A stretch of 64,000 nucleotides of DNA. Source: Gordionus sp. m RMFG-2023. Taxonomy: Eukaryota; Nematomorpha; Gordioida; Chordodea; Parachordodidae. Location: the NCBI RefSeq assembly GCF_954871325.1, contig NC_088777.1:31969366-32033365 (forward strand), read 5' to 3'. Position numbers and translations under genes: made by a program. Position 1 is the stretch's first letter, and each line of letters starts with the position of its first letter. The notes under the pieces were generated by a model, which had not been told where the DNA came from, ran no database searches, and was given only the letters and a program-made list of their open reading frames with translations. This document shows, piece after piece, positions 10,640-22,333 of the stretch.

Positions 10640-11700
10640 AGTGATCCAGTCTCAACCCAACACAGCTTCTATATTATAATTGACAACCCATAAATCTAAT
10701 ATTTCAACCCTTTCTTCCAATGTTGCTACTATTTCCACCCTACCCAATGCGGCCAACAGGGTCGCATCAAATTGTAATATCCTTAATCCATCATTCTCTA
10801 TCATTTCTCTGGGCCAAATACTCTGATATCTATTATATCCAACTACCAAAATAACTGCTCTCTTATCAAACAATATTGGAACCATTCTACCCACCTAAAT
10901 TTATAATCACTCTCGGACAAGCATCATATACCCACTCTCTTGTAACATATTTACGCATACCTTTTTATTTGTTTTTCTATGGGAAATCCCTTTCCATGTC
11001 TCTCTTAACCACCGTGCCCCGACCCGTATAAGAGATTTTTTGCTATCATATAGTCACAAATTCTCACAGTCCTTTGCTACATATCCACCCTTTCGAAATC
11101 TGAAACATTCCATATTTTGTTCTCCCGTTCCTTTAAGTTTAAATAAACTACCCCCTTCCACATTCTGTCTCTCAATAGTCCTAAAATTTGAAACATTCTG
11201 TCCCATTCCCTTCTGTGGAAAACCACTTTTATTGTCACACTTTTACACTCTTCTTTACTGTGACCAAAACGGCCACACCCTGCACATCTCAATTTTTTGT
11301 CTACACGGGACAATAAGTCGCCATATGTCCAAATTTTCCACAACCAAAACATTTCGTCTTACGACAATCTCGAAGCATATGGCCTGATTTACCACAATTA
11401 TAACAACTTATTCCTCCCCTTCTCCGAGACGCAAAATTTTGTCTTACTTCTAATCTCCTTTCCCGAGAGTTTTCTCTGGTTTTCTATATGATATCATTGC
11501 TGATTATTATTAAAATTTTGCTTATTAGAATTATATACGTGTCTGCTCACATCACTATCCGTCCATCCATTAATTAGCTCTTGAACCGGTAATCATGTTA
11601 TTTTACCCATTATATCCTCCTCCCCATTATGTCCTTCAATGGTTAACATCTGTCCCTTTATTTTTACACTGCGTCTCATTTTCATTCTCCTGCCTCAAAT
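10640..11700 (-). pseudogene. Retrotransposon Gag/ORF1-like fragment with CCHC zinc knuckles
   Basis: On the minus strand, 11410-11260 encodes a series of CX2CX4HX4C knuckles: CYNCGKSGHMLRDC, CFGCGKFGHMATYC and, after a frame change, CAGCGRFGHSKEEC, followed by a degenerate fourth. Downstream, 10894-10652 is open (MGRMVPILFDKRAV...). Frame changes and stops show it is decayed. Zinc knuckles are typical of retroelement Gag or LINE ORF1 nucleic-acid-binding proteins. No reverse transcriptase lies beside it, so the element class is unresolved. Confidence 0.65.
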
Positions 11701-11759
11701 TAAACTACATATCCAAACTACCAAAATTACTAAAGCTCCAAAAATAATATATTGTATTT

Positions 11760-11825
11760 CCCAATATTTTAATAAGCCTTTGAGGTGGGTTTGCTTCAAG
11801 TGAGTATCCTGCCATGTAGACGCTG
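11760..11825. mobile_element. Terminus related to the 24466-25048 element
   Basis: The string TATCCTGCCATGTAGACGCTG, preceded by GGTGGGTTTGCTTCAAGTG, matches the right end of the element at 24466-25048 (CCTGTCATGTAGACGCTG). The partner end was not found nearby, so this is a solo or truncated end. Confidence 0.5.
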
Positions 11826-12980
11826 CTGATATTGAATATTTAGAAAATGATAGCTAGCTAGTAAATTCTCACATTCGTTATGGGGAGGTTAAAAGAATTC
11901 CGACTGAAGCTCGATATGGATCTCGCAACAAATGTAATGAGAATATATTGATGATAATAATGAAAATAATAAATGGCCTCATGATTTGAAAGAATTTCAA
12001 AATTGTATTAACGCAATTCCGTGTAATACTGCTTGTGAGAGCGACTTTCACCTTAGAAACTTTGTTATGATAAGATTTGCTAAATAAGACATATTTCCAG
12101 TTTATAGATAATAAATTATAACGGACCTACTCTCAATCAGTGGATTTTATCTCCATATATTAAAAAGTGGCTGATGTCACAGATTTCCAAACGATAGCCA
12201 GTCATGGAAGCGTGCAGTTAATAATTAAAAAAGATTCACTATGGCGAATATTGCAGTTAATTTTTATCTTTTTTAAAATTATCTACTCTGTTATGCAGTA
12301 TAATATAATTATGAAATGCATTCCAAAAAATTATGTTTAGCATAATATTTTTTTACAATATATTTGAATTTATATATAACTTTCTAAGTAATAATTTTAT
12401 ATAATATAAATAGAATGTATTTTATATGAAAAAAATTTGCCTCAAATTCTTGAAAAAACAAAAATTCATCTCTATTTTTTGTTTTTGCCCATTTTAGCGT
12501 GACCCTACTATTTTTTTAAAGAAATAGCGTGCCCCCCTACCAATTTTAGGCTACAAGACTAATCCTGAGCATTAGATTCATGCTATAAGTTTTTTTAGAT
12601 ATTTCTTACATCAATAAACAACTAAAATTATGGGTGGTACTTTAATTGAAAGAAAGTCAATTTTTTATTCTAGAATAAACTAATCAGGAGTGGAAATAAA
12701 ATGATAATCAAAAAAATGAAAATACATTACTTACAAAATACTTGACAATATACCAACTGATGAATTTCCATATTATTATATAGAAATAAGTATCATCAAA
12801 ATTGTCGTAAGTTGCAAAAAGAATATTTAACGGATATAGATTTTTATAGCAAAAAGGTACAAGTTGATAATTGTAGATATTATTAGATGAAATCTTGTTA
12901 GAAATAATAATAAATCGATATTGATATTTGATATTCGTCATAATATTGTAGAAAACAAAAAGGGAAAAAAATATATATAT
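11826..12980. other. AT-rich intergenic DNA, no gene seen
   Basis: Apart from an AT-rich 93-codon minus ORF (12708-12989) that looks like chance, no feature could be supported. Confidence 0.4.
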
Positions 12981-12984
12981 ATGG

Positions 12985-15420
12985 CGCAAGGTCTAAAAGT
13001 CGAAAGGCTTGGGAATACGAAAGGCTAAAAAATAATATTGAAACTAAAAATAACAAATAAAATGATTAATGAGATGTTTGATTGATTTATTGCTTTTTTT
13101 AGAGAAAAAATATTATAATAACATTACATTATAATATATTAAAAATATGGAAATTTTAAGATCTTTTCAATTTTTTTTATTATAATTTGAGGTTTTAAAA
13201 ATTAATTTTATTATATTAATTTTTAAATTAATTTATTATATTAATTTTTAAATTAATATTTTTAATTAAATTAATATTTATGATTTTATATATTAAGTAA
13301 GTAAAAATATATTGTAATTACTTGATAAAGAAGTAAATGAGAAACATAAATTTTTTAAGGTATTTTTAATTTGATAAGAAGGGAAAGGCTAACATCTTAA
13401 ACGTAATTTAAAATATAATTATATCATTGAACTCAGACTTTAATTCTCTATTCAAAACCGCTTAGATGTATTTTTTTACGTTTCCGGTTCACAAAATAAT
13501 TTTTTGTCGCGAAAGCATTTTAACGGTGAAAGGCTAACATCTTAAACGTAATTTTGAATATAATTATATCATTGAACTCTGAATTTAATTCTCTATCCAA
13601 AACCGCTTAGATGTATTTTTTTACGTTTCCGGTTCAAAAAATATTTTTTTGTCGCGAGCATTTTAACGGGGAAACGTTAACATCTTAAACCTAATTTTAA
13701 ATATAATTATATCATTGAACTCAGACTTTAATTCTCTATTCAAAACCGCTTAGATGTATTTTTTTACGTTTCCGGTTCAAAAAATAATTTTTTGTCGCGA
13801 GCATTTTAACGGGGAAACGTTAACATCTTAAACGTAATTTTAAATATAATTATATCATTGAACTCAGACTTTAATTCTCTATTCAAAACCGCTTAGATGT
13901 ATTTTTTTACGTTTCCGGTTCACAAAATAATTTTTTTGTCGCGAAAGCATTTTAACGGTGAAAGGCTAACATCTTAAACGTAATTTTTGAATATAATTAT
14001 ATCATTGAACTCTGAATTTAATTCTCTATCCAAAACCGCTTAGATGTATTTTTTTACGTTTCCGGTTCAAAAAATATTTTTTTGTCGCGAGCATTTTAAC
14101 GGGGAAACGTTAACATCTTAAACGTAATTTTAAATATAATTATATCATTGAACTCAGACTTTAATTCTCTATTCAAAACCGCTTAGATGTATTTTTTTAC
14201 GTTTCCGGTTCAAAAAATAAATTTTTTGTCGCGAAAGCATTTTAACGGTGAAAGGCTAACATCTTAAACGTAATTTTTGAATATAATTATATCATTGAAC
14301 TCTGAATTTAATTCTCTATCCAAAACCGCTTAGATATATTTTTTTACGTTTCCGGTTCACAAAATATTTTTTTATCGTGAAAGCATTTTAAACCGGAAAC
14401 GTAAAAAAATACATCTAAGCGGTTTTGGATAGAGAATTAAATTCTGAGTTCAATGATATAATTATATTCAAAAGTTACATTTAAGATGTTAGCCTTTCAC
14501 CGTTAAAATGCTTTCGCGACAAAAAAATTATTTTGTGAACCGGAAACGTAAAAAAATACATCTAAGCGGTTTTGAATAGAGAATTAAATTCTGAGTTCAA
14601 TGTTATAATTATATTCAAAGTTACGTTTAAGATGTTAGCCTTTCCCCGTTAAAATGCTTTCGCGACAAAAAATATTTTTTGAACCGGAAACGTAAAAAAA
14701 TACATCTAAGCAGTTTTGGATAGAGAATTAAATTCTGAGTTCAATGATATAATTATATTCAAAATTACGTTTAAGATGTTAGCCTTTCACCGTTAAAATG
14801 CTTTCGCGACAAAAAAATTATTTTGTGAACCGGAAACGTAAAAAAATACATCTAAGCGGTTTTGAATAGAGAATTAAATTCTGAGTTCAATGATATAATT
14901 ATATTCAAAATCACGTTTAAGATGTTAACCTTTCCCCTCTTAAATGCTTTCTCAAATTAAAAATACCTTAAAAAAATTATGTTTCTCATTTACTTCTTTA
15001 TCAAGTAATTACAATATATTTATACTTACTTAATATATAAAATCATAACCAAATATTAATTTAATTAAAAATATTAATTTAAAAATTAATATAATAAAAT
15101 TGATTTTTAAAAACCGCAAATTATTTCAAAGAATTAATAAAAAAATTGAAAAGATCTTAAAATTTCCATATTTTTAATATATTATAATGTAATGTTTTTA
15201 TAATATTTTTTCTCTAAAAAAACAATAAATCAATCAAATATCATCTCATTAATCATTTTCTTTGTTATTTTTATTTTCATTATTTTTTAGCCTTTCGTTA
15301 TACCAAGCCTTTCGAATTATAGACCTACCCCTCATTAAACATTTTCTTTGTTATTTTTATTTTAATATTATTTTTTAGCCTTTCGTATTACCAAGCCTTT
15401 CGACTTATAGACCTATCCTA
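12985..15420. mobile_element. Giant palindromic element: inverted arrays of ~145-bp repeats between ~400-bp inverted arms
   Basis: Outer arms are inverted copies: GTCTAAAAGTCGAAAGGC on the left and its reverse near 15395 on the right, each followed by several hundred bases of shared AT-rich sequence. Inside, about seven direct copies of a 143-146-bp unit (starts near 13384, 13529, 13672, 13815, 13961, 14105, 14251) meet about four inverted copies, with the axis near 14393. Each unit carries TTACGTTTCCGGTTCA, TTTTGTCGCGA and CATCTTAAACGTAA. The right arm end is duplicated (15242-15412). ATATGG flanks both ends, a possible partial target duplication. There is no ORF. A non-autonomous long-TIR DNA transposon, similar in design to the MULE at 40.7 kb, is the best reading. 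Confidence 0.75.
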
Positions 15421-15696
15421 GATATGGTATTAGAAAAAATAATAATCGATTTTTGTTTTGTTTATTTTTATAATTATATCTATCTATATAATATAATCCT
15501 CAAAAAATGTCAATCAAGTTTAACCAATAGAGTTGTTTTAAAAAATATTTGTCCAATGATAATCATCATAGAAATTTTAAGCCATTAGTAATTCCCATGT
15601 GATATATAATATGGCGAAACACAATATCCATATCAAATTTGCCATTGCATGTAAAATATTCTTTTTTCAACAAATTTTATCTAGATAATATTTTTG

Positions 15697-16250
15697 AAAT
15701 ATTTGCTCAACACCATAGTAAACACTATATTCTTCATTTATTTTATTTTTAATGTGTAAACTTTCATTAGAGTCTATGACCTGGTCTGAATCAAGGAGAG
15801 TTGGCTTCAAAGTTAAATTTCAATTATTTTATTTTTGATAAGATCACATATACCAAGGTAAAAGTTCTTATATTTTAAATTTATATAAAAAAAATTCTTT
15901 TTACCTTTTAAAACCTAATTAATCAAAATTCAGATGCCATATCAATATCAGGTGATGTTTAGATATTAGTAATAAATATTTGCTCAACACCAAAGTAAAC
16001 AATATTTATTAAAATCTTCAATTATTTTATTTTTGATGTGTAAACTTTCATTAGAGCCTATGACATCTGGACTGAATCAAGGAGAGTTGGCTTCAAAGTT
16101 AAATTTCAATTATATTATTTTTGATAAGATCACAAATACCAAGGTAAAAGTTCTTATATTTTAAAAAATTTCTTTTTACCTTTTAAAACCTAATTAATCA
16201 CAGAGATGCCATATCAATATCAGATGATGTTGAGATATTAGTAATATTAA
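15697..16250 (+). repeat. Tandem direct duplication, ~275-bp unit
   Basis: The unit from ATTTGCTCAACACCA through GTAAACTTTCATTAGAG, CAAGGAGAGTTGGCTTCAAA and GCCATATCAATATCA occurs at about 15700-15975 and 15976-16245 with few differences. Recent duplication of noncoding DNA. Confidence 0.7.
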
Positions 16251-18870
16251 CCAATTTATCTTTCATTTTTCAAAAGTATAATTTTTAACAAATAATTTTT
16301 ATGCATTATTATATCATGCATTTTGCTTTTTTTTTAAATCAAGGCCTATACCAAAATATATGTTGCTGTACACCAAAATAAACACTATTTATAATATTGG
16401 AGAGTGGTTAAATTAAAAACACTATACTTTATGAATTATCACTTCTATGAAATATCAGAGCAAATATATATATAAAATAAGGTCAGACAACTTTAGTAAA
16501 AAAATTGAAATTAGGCTAAGCAAAACTTGGGATGGGAATTAATTAAATTCTTATTGGGCCTAAAAATGTTGTCATTTGCAGACCTCTGGTGATAATACAA
16601 TTATATATTTTTGTTTTTCTTTAAATTTCTGAACATATTAAAAAAGTAATTTTTATGGTTCCACGTCAATTCGGCGATATAAACAAATAGCATGAGAAGC
16701 TATTTTGCTTTCTCCCTTAACTCCAAATCCTAATTGATACGTATACTTAATAAGTTAAGACCCTAGATTTTGACCCTTGGCAATTATTTTTGCTATAGCC
16801 CATTGCAATGGGGTAGATACTACCACAGGGTTTTATGAGATAATCAGTTTGGCCCCATAATTGATTTTAATCTATGATGGCAGGTCTTTTTTAATTTAGG
16901 AAGGTTTTAAAAGCTTATAAATGATTCTTGATGAGTGCAGATTTTATAAGAAGTGAGAACAAAAACCATTGTATCTGGGTAAAAAATTTGTTACAAATAT
17001 CATAACTTACAATTCATATTTTTTTTATTCCATATTTTCCGTAATATATTTGACCTTTTCTCTAAAGATTTATAGAAATCATGGAAGAATAAATATGGAT
17101 AATCTATTCCTCTCATTTTATTATTGATTAAAGAAAAGATTTTTTCAACGTTGGCATTATGAGCTGATATAGAAAAAAAGCATGCTATAATAGCAGTTCA
17201 CTACATTGGTGAAAGATTGGGATATAAATTAGACCCATTTTTGATGAAGAGCAAGTTTTGCATATTCAACACGTCTGATTTTATTTGTAATAAACAATTA
17301 AAGTTGCAAAATTGGCTCATCAATTTTGAGTCATTTAAAGAAACATTTTTGTTTTTTTATAAAAATCATATAGACTTTTCTAAATCTGACTTGGGAACAT
17401 TTTAATTTTCACCCATTTGAAACAATCCAATTCTTTATAAAGGTTCTGATTAGAGAGCAAAATATAAAATTCTATATCTATACATTCAATAAATTATCAA
17501 TGAATTTATTTAATTTTTTTGTCCATTTTTAATATCTGTTTCAAATGTTACTTGAAGATAAGTTATGCTCTCATCTAGCAAGAATATATTTTTCAGATTA
17601 TAAATTACAAATACAAATGAATAAGAAATATTTTTAAAGATTTTTTATTGTGCACATAAATGAAAATTACTAACCATATACTTCATATAAATAATGAATT
17701 TTAGAATATCCCTTCATCTAAAAAATATAAATTTCTAAATCACACCTCTTCATCCATTGTTAAATAAAGGTAAAATTTATTATTTTATCATTGAATAAAG
17801 GAGAAAATTCTGATTCCCCATCATTTTTGACGGGCTATCAGCTAGTTATTATATAATTGTGTTGTAGAAATGTATATATAGTTGAAAAAAGAAAAAATAA
17901 AGAATCCATATTTATATCCCGATTTTATATTTTGTGGTAGAAGAAAGATAAAAGTTGTGTTCAAAAAAGAAAAAGTAAGAAAATTTATTGTTGTTAAAAA
18001 AAAAGACTTTATAAAGAAGAATATTGGTCATGTAAGATCCATTTTAATTAATAAGTTTTGTATTAAAATCGGATTTCTATTATTTCGTAAAGTTATAAAA
18101 AACTATTTTAATTCTTCAACCTTATGAAATATTATAACGTATTTTAGTAGTATAATAAGTGAAAATTATCTTGTGGCTTTTCTTAAAAATAGAATTTTAA
18201 ATCTTTTCATCAATTTATTTGATCTTATATTTGTACCACTTACAAACAATACCCAAAAATATAACCAGTTTTTTTAAAAAAATGTTGATTTTCACAATAA
18301 ATAACAAATTAAATATATAAGTTTCTATCATTAATATATTTAAAATGAAAAGGTAATTTTCCTTTAAATTTGGATTGGGCTAGGTCAAATTTGGATTGAG
18401 TTAGGCCAAAAGTGGAAAACATTTATTCTTTGGTGAACCCCAAATCATCTTTAATTAATTGCCCTGAACCTGAAAAGCATATAAACGAATTCGGTAGTTT
18501 TAAAATATTGTCCTTTTAACCTTATTAATATGCTTTTAATTAATTTATTTTAAAAAATTATTATTTTATTTAAAACGCCTAGATTTAAAAATAAACATCA
18601 TCAATCACCTTTATTGCCTTCTTTATTAGCTTTTTTACAATTAGATATTTAAAAAATTTTCAAGCTAGAATATAAATATTATTTATTAGAAGCTATAAAA
18701 GCTCATATTCATGATTCATGGTGAGTATGAAGTGACAATTTTCCTAATGATGCCTTTCTAGCTCTTTAGAAACTAAATTTCACAATTTTCAAAGCCCTTC
18801 AATATTGGAGACCCCATATTTTAAGATAATTTTAGAATGTGAAACCCCAAATTAAAATTAATTAATTATA
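16251..18870. other. AT-rich intergenic DNA with two weak ORFs
   Basis: A solo hAT-like end (reverse of CAGAGGTCTGCAAATG) lies at about 16571-16586. ORFs at 17217-17405 and 17882-18127 on the plus strand are short. The second is almost all Lys, Ile and Phe, as expected by chance in this base composition. No gene is supported. Confidence 0.4.
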
Positions 18871-18877
18871 TACTTGA

Positions 18878-19236
18878 GCCACTTCCAGACAGAACGTTTT
18901 TTCAAAGCGGTTTTTGGGTAATGTTACCAGCAATTTTTTTTTTATTTCCAAACAAAAGATAATAATTTGTCGAATTAATGTTTTTATAATATAATATTTT
19001 TTAAAAAAATTCTCGACGGGTGCCATTTTAGACGTCATTTAATCGTTAATAAAAATCAAACAGTTTGTTTTCTATTAATGATTAAATGGCGTCTGAAATG
19101 GGGCTCGATTAAAAATATTATATTATATAAAAAATTTAATTTTACAAATTATTCTTTTGTTTGGAAATAAATAAAAAAATTTGCTGGTAACATTATCCCA
19201 AAAACTACTTTGTAAAAACGTTTTATGGAAGTGGCC
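18878..19236. mobile_element. Palindromic MITE, ~360 bp
   Basis: The two halves are near-perfect inverted copies: GCCACTTCC...AACGTTTT...GGTAATGTTACCAGCAA on the left and the reverse on the right. Arms reach almost to the centre, where ATTTAATCGTTAAT and its inverse meet. No ORF. The target duplication is unclear (CTTGA/CTTCA), so the superfamily is not assigned. Confidence 0.7.
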
Positions 19237-20010
19237 TTCAATTTATTTTTCGATTATAAAGAGCACATCTAATAGTTAAAGACTAGTATAATATTTATTA
19301 TATACAAATTTTAAAAATATTATTTTTGTATTTCTCCGGTACATTTATTTAGATGCTCTATTGGTTGGGAAAGTCACAAAGACGCTTTACCGATGTGGCA
19401 TGCCAATCCCAATTGTAACTTTTCCATATGCTTAAATTTGATCTATAATAATCATCAGATTTTTTTTATTGAAAATTGAAAAAAAGATATATTTTTAACA
19501 TAACATACCAGATCTGTCTACCTCATAAGGTTAAAAGATACAAATTAAAAATAGAGCGGTTCTAAATATTTAAAAAAATTGTATATTTCTAGTTCACATT
19601 ATATTATTATCGTCTTATGGGTAATTTTATCGTCTGCTTTATTTGAAATTTAATATATATTTTTTATAATGACTAATACTCTCAATTTCTCTAACTTTAC
19701 TCTTAGCGATATATTTTTTTATAACTTAATTTCATGGAGTCGTTTCACTATCTCTAACAGCCTACGCTGATTCACAAAAAAATCTAAAATATATGAAATA
19801 ATTTAATCGCCATGATAAAGGATTGTTCTAAAATTCACTTAATGAATTATTAAATGATGACAAAAAACTCTATAAATATATGAAGATGAATATTTTAATC
19901 CTTAATTATTTCTAAAAATGATCGCACCATATGCAACATAAATCTATAAGATATACAGTATGCAATAAAAGACTTGGTATTACTCTACGGTGTAATTGCA
20001 TGTTTGCTCA
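19237..20010. other. AT-rich stretch with no gene seen
   Basis: No repeat, RNA or coding signal could be supported here. Confidence 0.35.
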
Positions 20011-20018
20011 TCTAAAAT

Positions 20019-20788
20019 CAGGGATCCGAACCGTTATTTTTAAATGTTCAGTATGTAAAAAATTATAATGGTTACGTTTTGGTTACGGTTCTTAAGAAAA
20101 AATTTATAAAGATTCGGTTTCAGCTAATTGTAAAGGTTTATAATTATTCATAACGGTTAGAAGTTTTTTAATAATGAATTTAATTTTGAATATTTATTAA
20201 TATTTTTGCCATCACCAATTCATTTTTATTATAAACATCTATTAATTATATATAAAATAATATATAAGATTCAAAATAACTCATTATATATAATATAACG
20301 TATAATATATTTTCTAATATTAATGGATTCATATTTGTTGGTTGTGACGATAACACAAATTTTAGACCCGAAAAGGCCCTTTCTACAGAAACTTGTGCTG
20401 CAAGAACTGCCAGTACTATAAGAGTAAGAGTTTATAAAATTCTAGATATTCAAATTTTTATGACTCCCAAAATATAAAAACTGATAATTTTTTATCGATC
20501 CTTTCAACACCTTCAAACGAATCAATAATATTTCTAATATTATGTTCATTGTGTGCATTTGAAGTAGCTTTTTTAAATTCCGATTTTGATCATTTAATAA
20601 TTATAAAAAACGAAGGAGATATAGTAAAGAGAATTATTTATTTATTTTGCTTTAAACAAGTTTAACCTTTTTTATAAAGGTTCCTTTTACTCCTTCAAAT
20701 AATAATTATATCGGTTAGGCTATGGTTCAGATATTTATAAAGGTTTATAACGGTTTCGCGGTTCGTTATGGTTCACTCCGGGTCCCTG
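20019..20788 (-). mobile_element. hAT deletion derivative with perfect 8-bp TSD, 770 bp
   Basis: Ends are CAGGGATCCGAACC and (reverse) CAGGGACCCGGAGTGAACC, flanked by TCTAAAAT at 20011-20018 and 20789-20796. On the minus strand near 20415-20330 a fragment reads VLAAQVSVERAFSGLKF, the hAT C-terminal dimerisation block, out of any complete ORF. Most of the transposase is deleted. Subterminal GGTTACGG/GGTTATGG motifs repeat at both ends. Confidence 0.85.
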
Positions 20789-20796
20789 TCTAAAAT

Positions 20797-21959
20797 ATAA
20801 TTTAATTATATAAATAAAAATTTACCTCGCATCCTATATTGATATGTACAATAGTTATTTAGAAAATTAAAAAAGTGGCATACTTAAAATTTTAATTACC
20901 TCTTACTTTTTGGCTATTTAGTCGATACCTAAAAGCCGGTTAAGCAGTTGACTGCTTAGTAATAAGTCGAACCAGGACACACCCCTAAAGCATAATTTAA
21001 AATATCTCTTTATTTGTTATTACAATATGAGTTTACAAGATAGATTTTTTTTTATTTCCAAGAGTGAGTCTACGTATTGACACAATCCATCACTTGAAAT
21101 CAATAACATTATAAATAAATATCCAATAATAAAAACTTACTTATATAAAATCAGATAATAAGATATTAATAAACTGGTTTTCGTTTATACTTTATTATAG
21201 TGTTTTGATACAGAGAAATATAAAATTTTATTTTCTCATTTTTCCATTTTCATATATTCTTATTTTTAATTTTTATAAAGAAAAACTTTCTCTTTCATCT
21301 ATTTTTCGGGTCAGATAAATTATTTAGAAGGATAGAGTATCCATTTTAAGAAATGTATTGATGTGATATTCTAAATAGTAAAAAAAAAAGATTATCACAT
21401 TTATATATTATGCATCCAAACTCGATTTCGTAAATTTCAATAATAAATTCATTTTTAATAAATTAAAATTTTGACTTTGGACACACCGTTTATATGATTA
21501 TGATGAAATGTCATAACATATATGATTAAAAAAATGATACATATATTTATTTATTTTTTGATCGGCCTTTTTGTTTCATTTATACTGATGGCCTCAAAAT
21601 CGACATTTTTTCGTGGCCGTGTAGGCAAAATGCCACTTGATCTTGATATCATGATAGACAACCCGTAATCTGCAAGTACAATATAATTATGTCAAATCAT
21701 AACATTTCCTTGTATAAATAAATAGTTTCTGCGAAAAGCCTTGAAAATTAATATTTTGTTTTTTTTTATATTCTTGATAACATATTATCGTAATAATTAT
21801 ATGATATTTATACTTCCTAGTTAATAAAATATTATCCAAAACTTCATATTTAATAAAATATTTTATAATTTTAGTTCAATATAACTTGCTAGTTTTTTCC
21901 AACAAACCAAATAAGTATAAAAAATGAGGAAAATGAAGTCAAAATAAAGGCACTGAATC
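20797..21959. other. Downstream flank of HEATR5, no other gene seen
   Basis: This AT-rich DNA lies just 3' of the HEATR5 stop codon, so its right part should include the 3' UTR. I see no unambiguous AATAAA signal in the right orientation, only ATTAAA-like words, which are expected by chance here. Confidence 0.35.
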
Positions 21960-22333
21960 TCAACCGAAATTATTAAAATTGGTTTTTAATTTGATACTAA
22001 CACCAGTGATTGTAGTAGCTTTATTTTCCTTGTGACTATTTTCGCCAATTTGAGTTTCAAATGCATCTCCCGGAAATAGTTGGGATCGATTTTCGTTATT
22101 ATAATTTTCTTCATGGTTGTGTTCATCAATTTTTTTGAAATCGGCAGTGAGTGTTTCCAAAATATCTTTAAGCCTAGGATCGGATTTGAGAATGACCTTT
22201 ATCTGGGCTGGAAAGGAGCTAGCTAAATGGGTTATCTTGGTTAGCAAAATCTTGTTTAAAGTAAGGTCTGGTGTGGAATGTTGTGCAGCCATCCGACATA
22301 TTAAGGCAGTCAATAAGTGAATATAAGCCTGGT
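21960..22333 (-). CDS. HEATR5: HEATR5 terminal exon 23 with stop codon
   Basis: ACACAG acceptor. Encodes AYIHLLTALICRMAAQH...LTKITHLASSFPAQIKVIL...LKDILE, then an Asn/Glu-rich linker and the C-terminus SIKLKTNFNNFG, very close to the family C-terminal SIQLKTNFL. The TGA stop is at 21960-21962. Confidence 0.93.

Noticed and set aside
12985..15420. Regularly spaced ~145-bp repeats that might suggest a CRISPR array
   Set aside because: The whole unit is repeated with no unique spacers, the array inverts at its centre, and the context is eukaryotic.
17882..18127. 81-codon Lys/Ile-rich ORF
   Set aside because: Composition is what AT-rich noncoding DNA yields; no motif, splice context or conservation evidence.
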